From: Anthoceros angustus
Lineage: Eukaryota > Streptophyta > Anthocerotopsida > Anthocerotales > Anthocerotaceae
Assembly: GCA_010909165.1 (NCBI GenBank)
Contig: VJWM01000238.1
Span: forward strand, 186,001 to 250,000
Direction: 5' to 3'
DNA: 64,000 bases
The notes beneath the pieces were generated by a model that was given only the letters and a program-made list of their open reading frames with translations, searched no databases and was not told the DNA's origin. This document shows positions 30,611 through 42,327 of the stretch, one piece after another (positions within the stretch are counted from its first letter, which is position 1; every line of letters starts with the position of its first letter). Made by a program: the position numbers and the translations under genes.

Positions 30611-33600
30611 ATGGCACCCAAAAGCCAGGAAGTTTGGGAGCCATGGAACCTTGTGGGCGCAACATTGTGACCCGCGCTATCCGGACTTTGGGCTCAGCTC
30701 CGAGGCGGAGAATTGGTGCGGTGGCATTTGGATGTGTTCCAAATGGTCGGACATTTGAGTCACTCTGGTCCGGGAGTTTGCGGAAGATCTTGGCGGCGGT
30801 CAACAAGGAGGTGCGGTCCAAGAACCTCCGGGAGGACCCAAGGCGATGGACCTTGGAGGTCTGAGGCGGCCTACAAGGAGGAAGAGGGGAGTGGTGCGGG
30901 CCCCTCAAGGCGAAGGGAAGATAGGTCCGCCAGCCCGATGCTAAGGCACGCAGCGGACCCAGTGGTTGGGCGATATCCGACTGTTGGACGGTCGAGTCGA
31001 GGCGGTGGCGGATCATTCATCTGGAACCTACTCACCAAGGTGGATCACCTTGGTGATAATCTATTAGTGTTCACCACGCGTTGCGGGGGAAGAAGGCGGG
31101 TGGGAAGGATTATCTTCGCCGGTTTAGCCGAGAGCTCATGCTCGGGAGCCGCCATGGGGCATCCCCGATCCATGTATGGGGCATTTGAACTCCTCGGGAA
31201 GGAGAGCTTGGCGCTCGGAAGGGGCTGAGGCCTCCCGGAAGTGGAGGCGGGCGGCCGGAGGAGGAGGCGGTCGACAAAACCAAGCGGACTCGGGAGGAGG
31301 GGAGGATTCGGACTCCATCGCTGAGCGGACCCCTCACCACCCAGTATGGGAAGCAATTCCCTCCCTCCTTCAGTGCCCCAGCAGGCGAGGCGGCCCGGCC
31401 CCAGCCGGCCATCACTCGGTGAGCCCGCGGACGGAGAGGCCGAAGCGCAAGACCCACACGGCTGGCAGCGGTGCAGTCGGTGCAGTACCTCTTCCCCGCG
31501 GAGTGGCGGAGGAAGGCATGGAGGCGAGAAGGGGCCGAGGCGGAGGACAGCGGCCGCATCGGGAGTCACGCCCGGCGGAAGGGGCAAAAGGCGTGCTCCG
31601 GACTCCATCACCTCAAGCCCGGAGAAAAGGGCGGAGAAGGAGCTCGCGGCCCAAAGGGGAGGAGCTCGGAGCTCGGCCTCGGGACCTAAGGGTCTGATTG
31701 GGTCGGAGAACCCGGTCGGACTTGCTCGGGGCAGTATGGAGGTCCTTGGCGGACCGTGAGATGCCGCTCCCTCGGACTTTGTGGGAGCCTCACCGTGCCG
31801 TGGAGGAAACACGGCGGGTCACAGCTACCGTCATGGACGGTATGCTCTCACAGTGTCTTGGGATGGCCGAGAAGGCCAGGTGGAAGCCACCGGGCGCATG
31901 GTGCTCCTCCGGAGGCGGTTGGAGGAGCCCAGGCGAGAAGGAAGGCCGAAGCTCGGCGGGATTGAGGAAGGGCCGGGAGGCGAGAGGAGGTCTGGTCCAT
32001 CCGCAGGACGGACCAAATTCTTTGGAGGAACAGTGAGCGGGCCAAGGAGGAAGCCCGAGTCACTCGTGACCTAAGGGTCTGGTCCGAGAACCCACCGGAC
32101 TTGCTCCGGATCTGCGTATGGAGGTCCTTGACGGACCGTGAGATGCCGCCCCCAGGACTTTGTGGGAGCCTCACTCAGCCGCCGTGGAAGAAACACGGCG
32201 TCCTGCTACCGCCATGGACTATGCCTGGGGTCTGTGGGATGGCCGAGAAGGCCCAGGAGGTGGAAGCCACCCGAGGCGCATGGTGCTCCTCCAGAGCAGC
32301 TTGGAGGGAGCCTGTGAGGCGAGAAGGAAGGCCAAGCTCGGGATTGAGGAAGGAAACGCCGGGAGGCGGAGAGGGAGGTTTGGTCCATCCGCAAGGACGG
32401 ACTAAATTCCTTCAGGAGGAACCAAGGCCAAGGAGGCCCAAGGCGGAGGACCTCTGCAGGCGGGCGTAGCCGCGAGGCCGGCGCAAGCGAGCAGGCGGGA
32501 TCTCGGAGGCGGCACCGGACGAGCCAAGGCTGGAGAGGCTCGGTGAAGGTGGCCAGGAGGCGGAGGCCACGGCGAGGCCGATCGCGATCACTATCGGCGT
32601 GATCGGGCCGGTGGAGGAGGCGGAGAGCAGCCAATCGAAGGCCGAGCAAGTGGCCGAGCAAGCAGTCGGCCGTGAGGAGAGGCCGGCACCGGGAGGTTGG
32701 GGACCTCGAGTGCAGTGCGGAGAGGTAGAAGGCGGAGGCGGGAGGCTGGAGGACAACAAGGACACCTTGGAGTTGCAACTCCAAGATGCATCGAGCGGAG
32801 GGGTTCTCAGCGAGAGAATCCAAGACTTGACGAGAGGTGGCCTCCAGCTCCGCTTGAGACGGAGGAGAAGCGGCGGTGCAAGGAGTTCGGCGTCGCCCGG
32901 TTGCGGCAGGATGTGGCGGAAGCCGAGTCGGACGGGGATGCCCGCTGGAGAAGGAAGTGGAGGACCTCGGGAAAGAATAGAAGAAGGGAGGAAGGCCTGG
33001 AGGAAAAGTCATGCTCGTCCGGTTGCGGGAAGCGAAGGAGCTCGGCTCCATGGCCCATAATGGCGGAGTGAAAGCAGGAGGAGGAGAGGGCGGCGAAGGT
33101 TGCAAGAAGTGAGGCAGCCTTGGCGGCCTCAAGAGTCCGCCCGCCTCGGTGAGCTTGGCCACGGAGCAGGCCCGGTGGGCGATCTGCTCGATTCTGGAGC
33201 ACCTGGAGGAGAGTGGTGCTCGGGCTCATGTGGAGGAGGCGATTCAAAGTCGATTGACCTACTACCGAGCTCCTCAAGGCTCTGGAGGTCTGCGCCACCC
33301 TAGGCGGGAGGTGGACTTCGGAAGGGAGGAGGCGAGGAGGACGGACCGGGGCGGCACTGCAGGAGTCCTAGGAGGCTGACGGCAGCAGCAGCGTGGGAAG
33401 GCAGCGGAGGAGGAGGAAGGGGCGCCACCGAGGTAAGCCTCGGCACCCTCGCATGGAAGGACGAGGGAGGATCTTGAAGGAAGAGCAAGCATTCGGGAAC
33501 CAAGGGAGGGCTCGGTGGATGAACCCGTGGCTAGCCCGGAGGCATGCCAGGGCACGAGGTCGGACTTTGTCCGGACTCAGAAAGGCCGGACCAGTCCGGC

Positions 33601-33925
33601 CCCGAAGGAGTGGACTTAGGGATCCGGACTCTAGTGACAGTCCGGGCCACGAGGTCCGGACCCAGGAAGGTTGGGTCGAGGCCGGACCCAGGAGGCGTCC
33701 GGTCCCAGGCCGGACTCGGCCGGGCGGAGGCCGGACCGGAGGAAGGCCGGACCTAGAGGTCCGGACTCGAGTCGAGACAGTCCCGAGGTCCAAACTCGGG
33801 AGTGGGGAGAGCCACGATCACCAACCCCGGATCCACCTTGGAGGGCCCACTGCGAGGCCCGCCGAGAGAAGAGGGAGGACGAGGAGGACTTGGTGGTGGC
33901 CGTTGTCGAGCCGCCGGTGGCCGAC
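30611..33925 (+). pseudogene. LTR-borne coiled-coil reading frame, 5' LTR copy
   Basis: Same block order as copy A. The start has an EVWEP-like stretch after ATGGCACCCAAAAGCC; a TKVDHLGDNLLVF block spans the hairpin. A MYGAFELLGKE block follows at 31171-31205, then heptad-rich segments. The VDSDFAYYH block is reduced to fragments near 33235-33270, followed by the Pro/Glu/Arg minisatellite. Many small indels break it into pieces under 200 codons, so it cannot make the full protein as sequenced. Compared with the 3' LTR copy the differences are almost all small indels. Confidence 0.55.
31032..31056. repeat. Conserved 25-nt perfect hairpin in U3
   Basis: Arms TCACCAAGGTG and CACCTTGGTGA are separated by GAT. 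The same inverted repeat occurs at 24807-24831, 29550-29575 (one extra base), 43358-43382 and 44147-44171, that is, in every copy that retains this part of the LTR. It lies within the TKVDHLGD codons. Confidence 0.85.
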
Positions 33926-34120
33926 TGAGACCCTCGGGAAGAGGAAGGGTCCCTCGCGGATCATCCGATTAGTGCGCATGACGGCTCGGCTTTGGCGCCG
34001 GTGCCAAGAAGGAAGGCCATCGGCCCACCACCGTGGCGATAGGTGGAATAGGCGGGGGTAGGCGGTGGTTAGGGTACCACTGGCCTCATTTCGAATAGAG
34101 GTGTAATAAAGGCGTGGGCG

Positions 34121-34133
34121 TAGTATAAGAGGG
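34121..34133 (+). promoter_or_regulatory. LTR promoter TATA motif
   Basis: TAGTATAAGAGGG is conserved in all four LTR 3' parts (27701, 34121, 48548 and 51703). A conserved ATAAATCATCTTTCTCTTGG follows about 20 bp on and contains AATAAA in the copy at 51725. This fits the U3/R boundary: start of genomic RNA here and poly(A) addition in the 3' copy. Confidence 0.65.
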
Positions 34134-34444
34134 CTAAGGCCACAGATAAATCATCTTTCTCTTGGTGTTGATGCGCGTTCTTGCGGACCTTTGTGTGTCT
34201 TCTTGCTAGTGAGTCACGTGTGGCGAGCGGCGACTCGGGAGATTGATCGGTCTGGTGGCGGACCTAACGTGTTGTGGTGTGTGCGGGGAAGGGTGGTGAC
34301 CGTGCTCGTCCCAGCCGCGGCCACCGGAGACGTGAGCCGGAGGAACTCGGGAGGCGTCTGAGCGGACGGAGGCCGTGAGCAGCGGAGGAGGTCCGGTGTC
34401 CAGCGTCTTTCTAAGGCGAGGAGTGTAGCGTGAGGGGAGAGAGG

Positions 34445-35870
34445 AAAGGACGGATGTGTGAGTGACGACGAACGAACGGACGCGAACGGTCCTAAACGCT
34501 TGGCCATACAGGGCTGTCGGTGAACGTTGAGTAGTTAGGAGTATGTGTGTTGAGGCGAGCGCTAAGTGAGGAATCACACGCAGCGGAGCCTATCATTCCT
34601 TGGGCGGACTTCTTCCTACAACGACAGGATTGTGGCCGGTGGCCATCGGTGAAAGTCGCGCCACATTTTGGCGCCGTTGGGAATGAAATCGTTCGTAGCG
34701 TGGATGCGTGGAGGCGTGAGGTAGTTAAGGAATTCGAGAGTCGGACGTTGTGTTGCCCGGGCGCTCGGCGCAGCGTGAGGCACGAGCTCGAGGCGAGGAC
34801 CACCCAGCGTAAGTGTGGTGGGTTGTCGGATCGAGGAGGAGACCCAAGTCGGTGGTAAGGCGGTTCCTCATCCCCCTTCCGGCGATGGACAACGTCGACC
34901 AAGCGAATTCTCTTTGGAGGTAAGAAGGAGGAGAGAAACCTTCGTGGAGGATTTTGTGTCTCGGGCAAACTTCAACGGAGAAGGTTCGGACTTGAATTTG
35001 TTCAAGGGGTCTCCTGCGGGTGACTCGGTGTCGGAAATCTGGGCCGCCTCGAGGCACCCCTGCAACCTTGAGCATTGAAGGATGCCTTCTTAGAAAGATT
35101 CGCGGAATCGATCAAGAAGGCTACATCTTGTCCAAACTCGAGAACAGGCGAGGAAAGGACTGGATGTGGTGCGGATGTGAGCGATCGGACGCGACGGGTC
35201 CCGCGTTTGGCCATACCGGCTGTCGGTGAACGTTGTGAGTAGTTAGGAGTATGTGTGTGTTGAGGCGAGCGGCGCTAAGTAAGAGGAATCACACGCAGAA
35301 AGCCTATCATTCCCTTGGGAACGGACTTCTTCCTACAACGACACGGGATTGTGCGCGGTGGCCATCGAAAGTCGCCACATTTTGGCGCCGTTGGAATGAA
35401 ATCGTTAGCCGTGGATGCGTGGAGGACGTGAGGTAGTTAAGGAAGAGTTCGAGAGTCGGACGTTGTGGCGCCCGGCTCGAGCGCACGTGAGAGACGAGAG
35501 CTCGGGAGGACACCAAGAAGTGTGGTGGGTTGTCGGATCGAGAGGAGGGCGACCAAGTCGGGCGTAAGGGTTCCTCATCCCTTACCATCGCGGCGATGGC
35601 AACAACGTCGACCAAGCAAGCGTATTCTCTTTGGAGGTAAGAAGGAGAGAGCGAAACCTTTGGAGGATTTTGTGTCTCGGGCAAACTTCGGAGAAGGTTG
35701 GATGCAGCTCATTCAATTGTTCCAAGGGTCCTCGGCGGGCTCGTATCGGAGGAAATACCCCGCCTCACGCACCCCGCAACCTTCAAGCATTGAAGGATGC
35801 CTTCTTAGAAAGATTCCGAATCGATCAAGAAGGCTACATCTTGTCCAAACTCGAGAAGAGGCGAGGAAAG
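34445..35870 (+). repeat. Tandem duplication of U5, primer site and gag start (about 710 bp)
   Basis: The segment from the end of the LTR through the early gag codons occurs twice, about 34445-35154 and 35155-35870. Shared anchors include CCATAC...GGCTGTCGGTGAACGTTG, TTTTGGCGCCGTTGG and GATTTTGTGTCTCGGGCAAACTT. Both copies carry a primer site. Differences are mostly short indels. Confidence 0.85.
34669..34683 (+). promoter_or_regulatory. Primer binding site, tRNA-Asp type
   Basis: TGGCGCCGTTGGGAA begins three bases after the CA end of the 5' LTR. TGGCGCCGTTG is the 3' complement associated with tRNA-Asp priming in plant Athila-like elements. A second copy lies at 35383-35394 because of the tandem duplication. 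Confidence 0.8.
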
Positions 35871-38160
35871 ACGGAGAAGTTGGGATCGTACATCGAGCGG
35901 TTCTACAGCGCTGGACCGCACCCACTCACACTACCATGCGGTGATGCGTTGGTTCGCGGCTTATCCAAGCCATGGCTAAGCACGTCTCTTTGGGAGAAAG
36001 ATGTGAGCAAGGCGGTCCGGGCGGAGAGAACTATGAAGAATCGATGCACCAACGACGGCCGAGGACTCCTCCAGGAGGAAAGAAGAAGAAGAAAGCGGTC
36101 GGACTCGAAGATGAAGAACCCGGACGAAGGAGGATGAGGCGAGGCGTCGGAGGAAGAGGAAGAGGACTCAGGAAGAATCCAGGAGGCCATGGAAGAAGAA
36201 GAACCCCGAAAATAGAAGAAGAAGAAGCCCGTGGTCGGACGGAGGGTGGAAAGAAGGAGGTCATGATGCATGCCGGCGAGAGGTCCGGCCAGCTCCTTTG
36301 AAGGAAGTAGCGGGGCTGAGGGAAGATCTAGAACGGGTAATGAAGAGGGTGGAGGAGTTGACGATCAACCAGGTGAAGGATAAAGAACGGCGTAAGGCGG
36401 CCACCACGGTCCGTACTCATCTGTGGTGTGCGGTGTGTCACCAACATGGGCATTCGAAGGCCAACTGCCCCTCCAGACCCGTGAACCAGGTGGAGTACGA
36501 CTACGGGGAAGAGTCCGAGGAACAGTGGGAGGACGCATACCAAGTGCAAGAAGCACAACCGGGACCACGGTATCCGACGATGTACCCACAGCGGTGGTCC
36601 GTCTGCATCGACCTCCGTCTGCAACGCATGGGAGCCCCTCCAGAATTCTCGGGCGGCGGTGGTGCTGGGCTGTGGGAACCCGGACACTACTCCAACGCTG
36701 TCCCTACCCCAGACAAGGTAGCGGAGACTTTGAGCAGGTGTGGAGTTATGGCGGTGGGGCACATGCGGTACCAATGTCCGAATCCTCGCTCGAGGACGCT
36801 CGCAACTCTGGGGAGCCAAGACCAACGCCCCCTCCCTAAGGCTGCATGCTACAAATTGAAGGCACAAGGCGGGCGGAGTGGGAGGAGGCAGGGGCACAAG
36901 CGAGGTGGTACGGCAAGTTCGCCAAGGAAGAAGGCGGACTGGAGGTCTTGGAAGTATCAACCCGGCCGAAAGGAGCGGAAGGAGCGGAGGCAGTAAGAGG
37001 AAGAAAATGAGGATAGTCCCACGGATACGGAGGACGGAACACCTGAAGGAAGCCGAACCCGCCAAAGAGGCGAGTTAAACCGGGCCTCCCGGAGAATCCC
37101 AACGGAGTCTCGGGAGGCGGACTCACCACAGCGCCCGCGATTTCCGGATGTGGTTGAAGTGGCCGAGATGCTTCAAGAAGAACTCCCAGGACCCAGTAGT
37201 CCGGCCACCACGGCAGTAACAAGCCTGGAGGAGACAAGGCGAGCAGCGTGGTGGCGGAGAACTATGAAGAATCGATGCACCAACGACGGCCGAGGACTCC
37301 TCCAGGAGGAAAGAAGAAAGAAGAAACGGGTGGACTCAAGATGAAGAACCCTGACGAGGAGGATGAGACCGAGGCACGGAGAGGAAGAGGAAGAGGACTC
37401 AAGAACTGAGGAGGTCATGGAAGAAGAAGAACCCACCAAAAAATAAAGAAGAAGAAGCCCGTAGTCGCGGAGGGTGGAAAGAAGGAGGTCATGATGCCCG
37501 CACTGAGAGGTCCTCGACCCACCTTTGAAGGAAGGAAGTGGGAGGAAGATCTAGAACGGTAATGAAGAGGTGGAGGAGTTGACGATCAACCGTGTGAAGG
37601 ATAAAGAACGGCAAGGCGGCCACCACGGTCCGACTCATCTGTGGTGTGCGGTGTGTCACCAACATGGGCAAGGCCAACGCCTCCGCACCGGAACCGTGGA
37701 GTATGACTACGGGAAGAGTCCGAGGAACAGTGGAGGATGCATACCAAGTGCAAGAAGCACAACCGGACCACGATCCCAGACGATGTACCCCGGCAGGTCC
37801 GTGCATCGACCTCCGATGCAAGACGCATGGGAGCCCCTCCAGAATTCTCGGCGGTGGTCGTTGGAACTGTGGAACCCGGACACTACTCCAACGTCCCATA
37901 CCCCACCGCATAAGGTAACGGAGACTTTGAACGCGTGTGGAGATTGTAAGGGTGCGGGCACATGCCTGTCCGAATCCTCGCCGAGGACGCACGCCACGCA
38001 ACCCTGGGGAGCCAAGACCACCACGCCCCTCCCTAAGGCCTGTATATAAATTGAAGACGCACGGAGGAGGAGGCACCGAGGAGCTCGAACGAGGTGGTAC
38101 AAGCAAGTTCGCCAAGGAGAAGAAGGCGGACTGAGGTACCGGAAGTGTCAACCCGAGTCA
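34885..38160 (+). pseudogene. Ty3/gypsy gag, broken and internally duplicated
   Basis: Gag forms the virus-like particle and binds element RNA. Candidate starts are ATG 34885 and, in the duplicate, 35596. Capsid-like sequence includes LEDFVSRANF and the block RIDQEGYILSKLEKRRGK (about 35818-35872), then a Lys/Arg/Glu-rich linker. A zinc knuckle CAVCHQHGHSKANC (CX2CX4HX4C) is at about 36427-36468. A second knuckle near 36740-36780 has lost one Cys, while its duplicate near 37937-37965 keeps CGDC but is truncated. The best open part is 36298-36996. From about 36031 the region is repeated at about 37260. Frameshifts disable the whole. Confidence 0.8.
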
Positions 38161-38270
38161 AAGGAGCGAAGGAACGGAGACAGTAAGAGGAAGAAAATGA
38201 GGATAGTCCCACGGATACGGAGGACGGAACACCGCTGAAGGAAGCCGAACCCGCCAAAGAGGACGAGTTA
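36031..38270 (+). repeat. Tandem duplication of the 3' gag region (about 1.23 kb)
   Basis: ACTATGAAGAATCGATGCAC occurs at about 36030 and 37260. The following about 1.0-1.2 kb, including the zinc-knuckle codons and the GGATAGTCCCACGGATACGG phrase (37009 and 38201), is present twice. The second copy is shorter, with many small deletions. Confidence 0.85.
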
Positions 38271-39559
38271 AACCCGCCAGAGAGAAGAACCCCAAAAGCC
38301 ACCGGAGTCTCCGAGAAGCGACTCACCCACGGCAACGCAGCTTCCACCGGATGTGGTTCGAAGTGACCGAGATGCTTCAAGAAGAACTCCGACAGACCTG
38401 GAGTCCGCCACCACAGCAAGCCAAACGGAGGAGACAAGGCGAACGCGTGACGCGGGAGAACCACCCGCCCTTTCAAGGTGGCCGACTTGATGATGGACCA
38501 ACAACACTTGGTGTCCCTTAGGCGATTGTTAAAGGACAACCAGTATCGGCGAAGTCGGAAGGCCATCGAGGAACGCAACCACGCGGAACTCCTTGGTGGG
38601 AAGGGCAGAACGTGGAGGTAAGGTCGTATCTCATACGGACCACAGGCGCCGATGGTGCGGTGGAAGTGCGGGGTGTGTAATTAAAGCGTGCCTCTAGATA
38701 CGGTCGGGAGTGAACCTCATCAAGGGCCACAAAGGCAGTGGGGTTCACCACCTTGAGCCATCCACCAAAACCCTCGGGATGGCGGACATGTCGCGCAGCG
38801 CCAGGGAGTTGTCCGAGTCCAAGCCACCATAGCGGAGCCCCTATACATTAGATTTTGTCGTCATCGGACCCGGACCCACAGGGTATGAGGTCTGTTAGGG
38901 GGCCTTGGGCCTCGCTCGGACAAAACTACACTTGGACGGAAGGAAATACACTTCAAGCCGGTGGGTGGGATCCGAAGGTGAGGGAAGGACGGTAGCGATT
39001 ACAGGAGTAAGGACGTCTTGTGGAGAAAGCCGGCCCAGGAGGGTACACCTCCCGAAGGCAGTGGGGACGATGAGCGAGGATACGAATGAGGACTACCCTT
39101 TCCCAAAATCACGTGGTCGAGGAGGAGATGGATTGGGAGGGCCTTTGGAGCGGAGGTGGGCGAGGAGGTCATCGATTGTTTTAGGGTGGACTCTGCGCGG
39201 AGAGCGGGGAAGGCAATCAAGAGGAGGGTCCAGCGGAGGGCGGGAAGTAGGAGGAAACCGTTTCACTCGGACGAGCTCTTTGGGAGTGGGGAATGCGTGA
39301 AGATGAACCGGATGGAGGGCAGACGGTTGGCGGCGCAAGAGAAAGGAGGCAGTCAACGGGATGTGGAAGGCGTGGAGGTTCGCCCGAAATTCCTCAAATT
39401 CATGCATCGGAGGGTTAAACGAGACCTCACGATTGTTGGGGAATTCAGTGGGGTGTTTGCTTTCAAGGTCACGGACATGAAAGGCATTCAAAGCGATTGG
39501 GAACCGGATAGATCTGAAGCCGAGGCGGTGCTGTTCGGATTAGGCGGTATAAAGCGAAT
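38271..39559 (+). pseudogene. Degraded gag-pol linker, expected protease region
   Basis: This stretch lies between gag and RT, where the aspartic protease should be. It contains a FKVADLMMDQQHL-type segment (near 38478) and a 131-codon open stretch (38905-39300). No D-S/T-G active site was recognised. The protease is either too damaged to see or lost. Confidence 0.4.
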
Positions 39560-40640
39560 CCCAAGCACTCGCTCAAGGTCAAGGAAGTCCTGGATAAGTA
39601 TCACAGGCGGACATCATCTTCCCAATCGTAAGCGGTGAGTGGGTGGCGCCCATTGTGGTCGTGAAGAAGCGGCGAGGCGGTGATCGGGGCTCGCCACGGA
39701 AAGGACCATTTCCCATGCCCTTTGTGGACGACATCTCTTGGACAAGGTGGCGTCGGAGTACCTACTCCTTCGGCTACTCAAACCACATACACCTAAGGAG
39801 TCGGTGGGATAAGACAACATTCACCACGGAGTGGGGACGTTTACTACAAGTGCCTTGGGATACAGAGCACCGGATCATTATGCGGATGGTGACCAATGTC
39901 TTAAATTCTGAGGACTTCATGGAGGTGTTCTTGGACCACGTGCGGAGAGGAGGACAAACACGTGGGACATTTGCGGAAGTGTTTGGAGCGATGTAGGGAC
40001 TCAGCGTGCATCCAGAATGCTACTTGGCATAGCGAGAGGAATCTTGTTGGGGCAAGTCGGTAAGAGGGATAGAGGTGGACCAAGACAAGGTGAAAGTCAT
40101 CCATCCTGCGGCCCAGAACTTGAAGGAGTTACGATTCACAGGCATGGTAGGTTACTATAGGCGTTTCATACAAGATTTTGCAAAGCGGGCCTCCAGCTAG
40201 AGCTACTCGGGAAGGAGGAGGAATGGACACGGGCGCGAGAAAGGGCGGCATTCGAGACCTCAGACCACTCAGTGTGCCCGTACTCAAAGGACGGGAGAAG
40301 CGATTCCATGTATGCGTGGATGTGTCGCGCCATCGGGTAGTGCTCGATCAAAAAAGATAAGCGGAGGATCACCCAATCTACTACGGAAGGCGGCTCACGC
40401 CGAGCAGGTACACTACTACGGGCGGGAGGCATTGGGTATGGTATCGCGTTAAAATTCGAGACACTACCTTTAATGAGTTTGTGTTCTATGTTGATCACTT
40501 GCGCTCAAGCATTTGGTGAACAAGGCGGACTTGTCGGATTGCGAGGTGGATTACATTGCTACAGGAGTTCACATTTGAGGTGGAGACTAGGCAAGGGCGG
40601 CAACACGCGACTTCTTGTCCAGTTAAAGCGGGCCATCTGC
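39560..40640 (+). pseudogene. Ty3/gypsy reverse transcriptase and RNase H, broken
   Basis: Copies element RNA to DNA. The RT part shows FPMPFVDDI followed by DKTTFTTEWG (about 39708-39835), then EDFMEVFLDH (about 39910-39940). The last one is where the FLDD catalytic pair should be, so the second Asp is lost or frameshifted. GIEVDQDKVKVIHP and MVGYYRRFIQDFAKRAS (about 40065-40195) mark the thumb/connection. RNase H-like sequence follows with KRFHVCVDVS (about 40300-40330), FVFYVDH (about 40480), and the 'rqGRQHA' end near 40600. The best open frame is 39643-39996. No complete protease DSGA-type motif was located upstream (38270-39560). Confidence 0.8.
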
Positions 40641-40939
40641 GGGATCAAGAGGCGCCTTCCGGATGAGGAATTGGTGGCGGCGATAGAGGAGGAGGTAGAG
40701 GAGCACAGTAGGACAAACCCAAGGCGGTGAGCCCCTGGCGGGCGGAGAAGGGAGGCGGGCCGGGCGGCCCTCTTCTGCGAGTTGGAGCAGTACCTATGGG
40801 AGATGGAGCTACCAACGAATCGAACTGGGCCCAGCCTTTGTGCACTCGCTCGCCCTTTCCGGGTATAGCAGTGCATCTTTAAGGTAGGCGGACGGTGTGG
40901 AGCGAAGGTACCTCCAGCAGTGAGCGGAGGTGGTAATAA

Positions 40940-42295
40940 AGGGGATGCACGACACTAGGTGGTGGACATTGCGTGAGTCACCACCAAGAAAATCTTGGAG
41001 GGTGAGTCTTGGTGGCCCACCATGTATGGGGAAACACACCATTTGTGAAGAAGTGTGATGCTTGTCGTGGATCGGGAAGCCGGCCACAACTCAATGGCCG
41101 TTAGTGCCCATACTAGCACTAGCGCCTTTTGAGAAATGGGGCATCGACCCGTTGGACCTATCGATAGCGACCGGGCACACGGTACATCTTGGTGGCGGAC
41201 TCGCACCGGTGGGTTGGGCGGTCGCTACGAGCGGACTCTGCGAGCACGGTGGCCAAATTCCTCTCGAAAACATCATCACAAGGTATGGGTGTCCGTTGCT
41301 GGTAGCGATAGGGGAACCCATTTCCTCAATGATGTGATAAGCGCAATGACGGACTATTTCGGCATCACACATCGTAAAACGGCCCCTACAATCCAAGGCC
41401 AGCGATGTGGAAGACCAATGGACTTATCGCATCCTCAATAAAATGACGGTTAACTATGCGCACGATGGGATACAAAGCGCCATCTATGGGCGTTGAGCGG
41501 AAGGTAACCACGCATAGCGAACTCCGTGCTCGACCTATGGGCACTCACCCGTTATGCGGTCGAGTTTGAGGTGCCAACACTCCGGGTCATGATGGAAAGG
41601 CGCTTAACGGATGAAGAGCCAAGCTGGAGCGGTTGCTAGGGTTTTGTCTGACGGAGGACCGGGAAGAGGCGCAGCGAATGCAAGGCATAATCAACGCAAT
41701 GACGGACTATTTCGCATCACACATCGTGACGGCCCCTACAATCCAAGGCCAGCGGTGTGAGAAGACCAATGGACTTATCCGCATCCTCAATAAGTGACGG
41801 TTAACTATGCGCACGATACAAAGGCCGCCATCGGCGCTATGGGCGTTCGAGCGGCAGAAGGTAACCACGCGAACTCCGTATCTCGACCTATGGGCACTCA
41901 CCCGTTATGCCGGTCGAGTTTGAGGTGCCAACACTCCGGGTCATGATGGAAAGGCGCTTAACGGATGAAGAGAGCCAACTGGAGCGGTTGCTAGGGTTTT
42001 GTCTGACACGGAGGACCGGGAAGAGGCGCAACAGCGAATGCAACTGGTACAGAATCAACGCAAGCTGTGGCATGATAGGCGCCTTAGGAATCAGGAGTAT
42101 GTGAAGGAGGGAGATCTGGCCCTCCTTTACGACAGCCGACATATGCACTTCCCAGGTAAACTCCACCTACGATGGATGGGGCCTTACCAAGTCGTACGAG
42201 TATACCCCAATGGGTCCGTTCAGCTTCGGCAGTTGGATGGTGAACTGCTGCCCACTCGGGTGAACGGGTGGCGGGTGAAAAAGTACCACGCTTAG
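40940..42295 (+). pseudogene. Ty3/gypsy integrase, broken, C-terminus intact
   Basis: Inserts element DNA into the chromosome. Visible parts: the zinc-finger end with KKCDACRGSG (about 41047-41075), then a core with PFEKWGID (about 41127) carrying the first Asp. STVAKFL is near 41245, and THFLNDVISAMTDYFGITH (about 41318-41370) carries the second Asp region. The last 98 codons (41999-42295) are open and hold the C-terminal domain: EGDLALLYDSRHMHFPGKL, RWMGPYQV and a terminal WRVKKYHA before TAG. The stop lies only 32 bp before the 3' LTR. Confidence 0.85.
41342..42010 (+). repeat. Tandem duplication in the integrase (about 354 bp)
   Basis: CGCAATGACGGACTATTTC occurs at 41341 and 41695, and the following about 310 bp is repeated, through the CTAGGGTTTTGTCTGAC phrase. 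Alignment by eye shows almost no base substitutions but many 1-6-bp indels. Confidence 0.85.
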
Positions 42296-42300
42296 TGTTG

Positions 42301-42327
42301 GCGGAGGCAAGCGGTGAGAAGGGAGTA
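42301..42327 (+). promoter_or_regulatory. Polypurine tract
   Basis: The purine-rich stretch GGCAAGCGGTGAGAAGGGAG lies directly before the TG of the 3' LTR, where plus-strand DNA synthesis is primed. It begins six bases after the integrase stop. Confidence 0.7.

Larger units (their letters stand above)
29996..34665 (+). repeat. 5' LTR (4,670 bp)
   Basis: Starts TGGACTACACGGACTT and ends GTCGCGCCACA, giving TG...CA ends. It contains U3 palindromes, the ATGGCACCCAAAAGCC start region (30611), the hairpin (31032-31056) and a 386-bp tandem duplication around 31683-32455. Coiled-coil remains run to about 33925, then GTCCGGAC-rich minisatellite (33590-33790), TATA (34121-34133), and R/U5. Most of its length (about 4.1 kb) is therefore U3 with former coding capacity. 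Confidence 0.85.
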
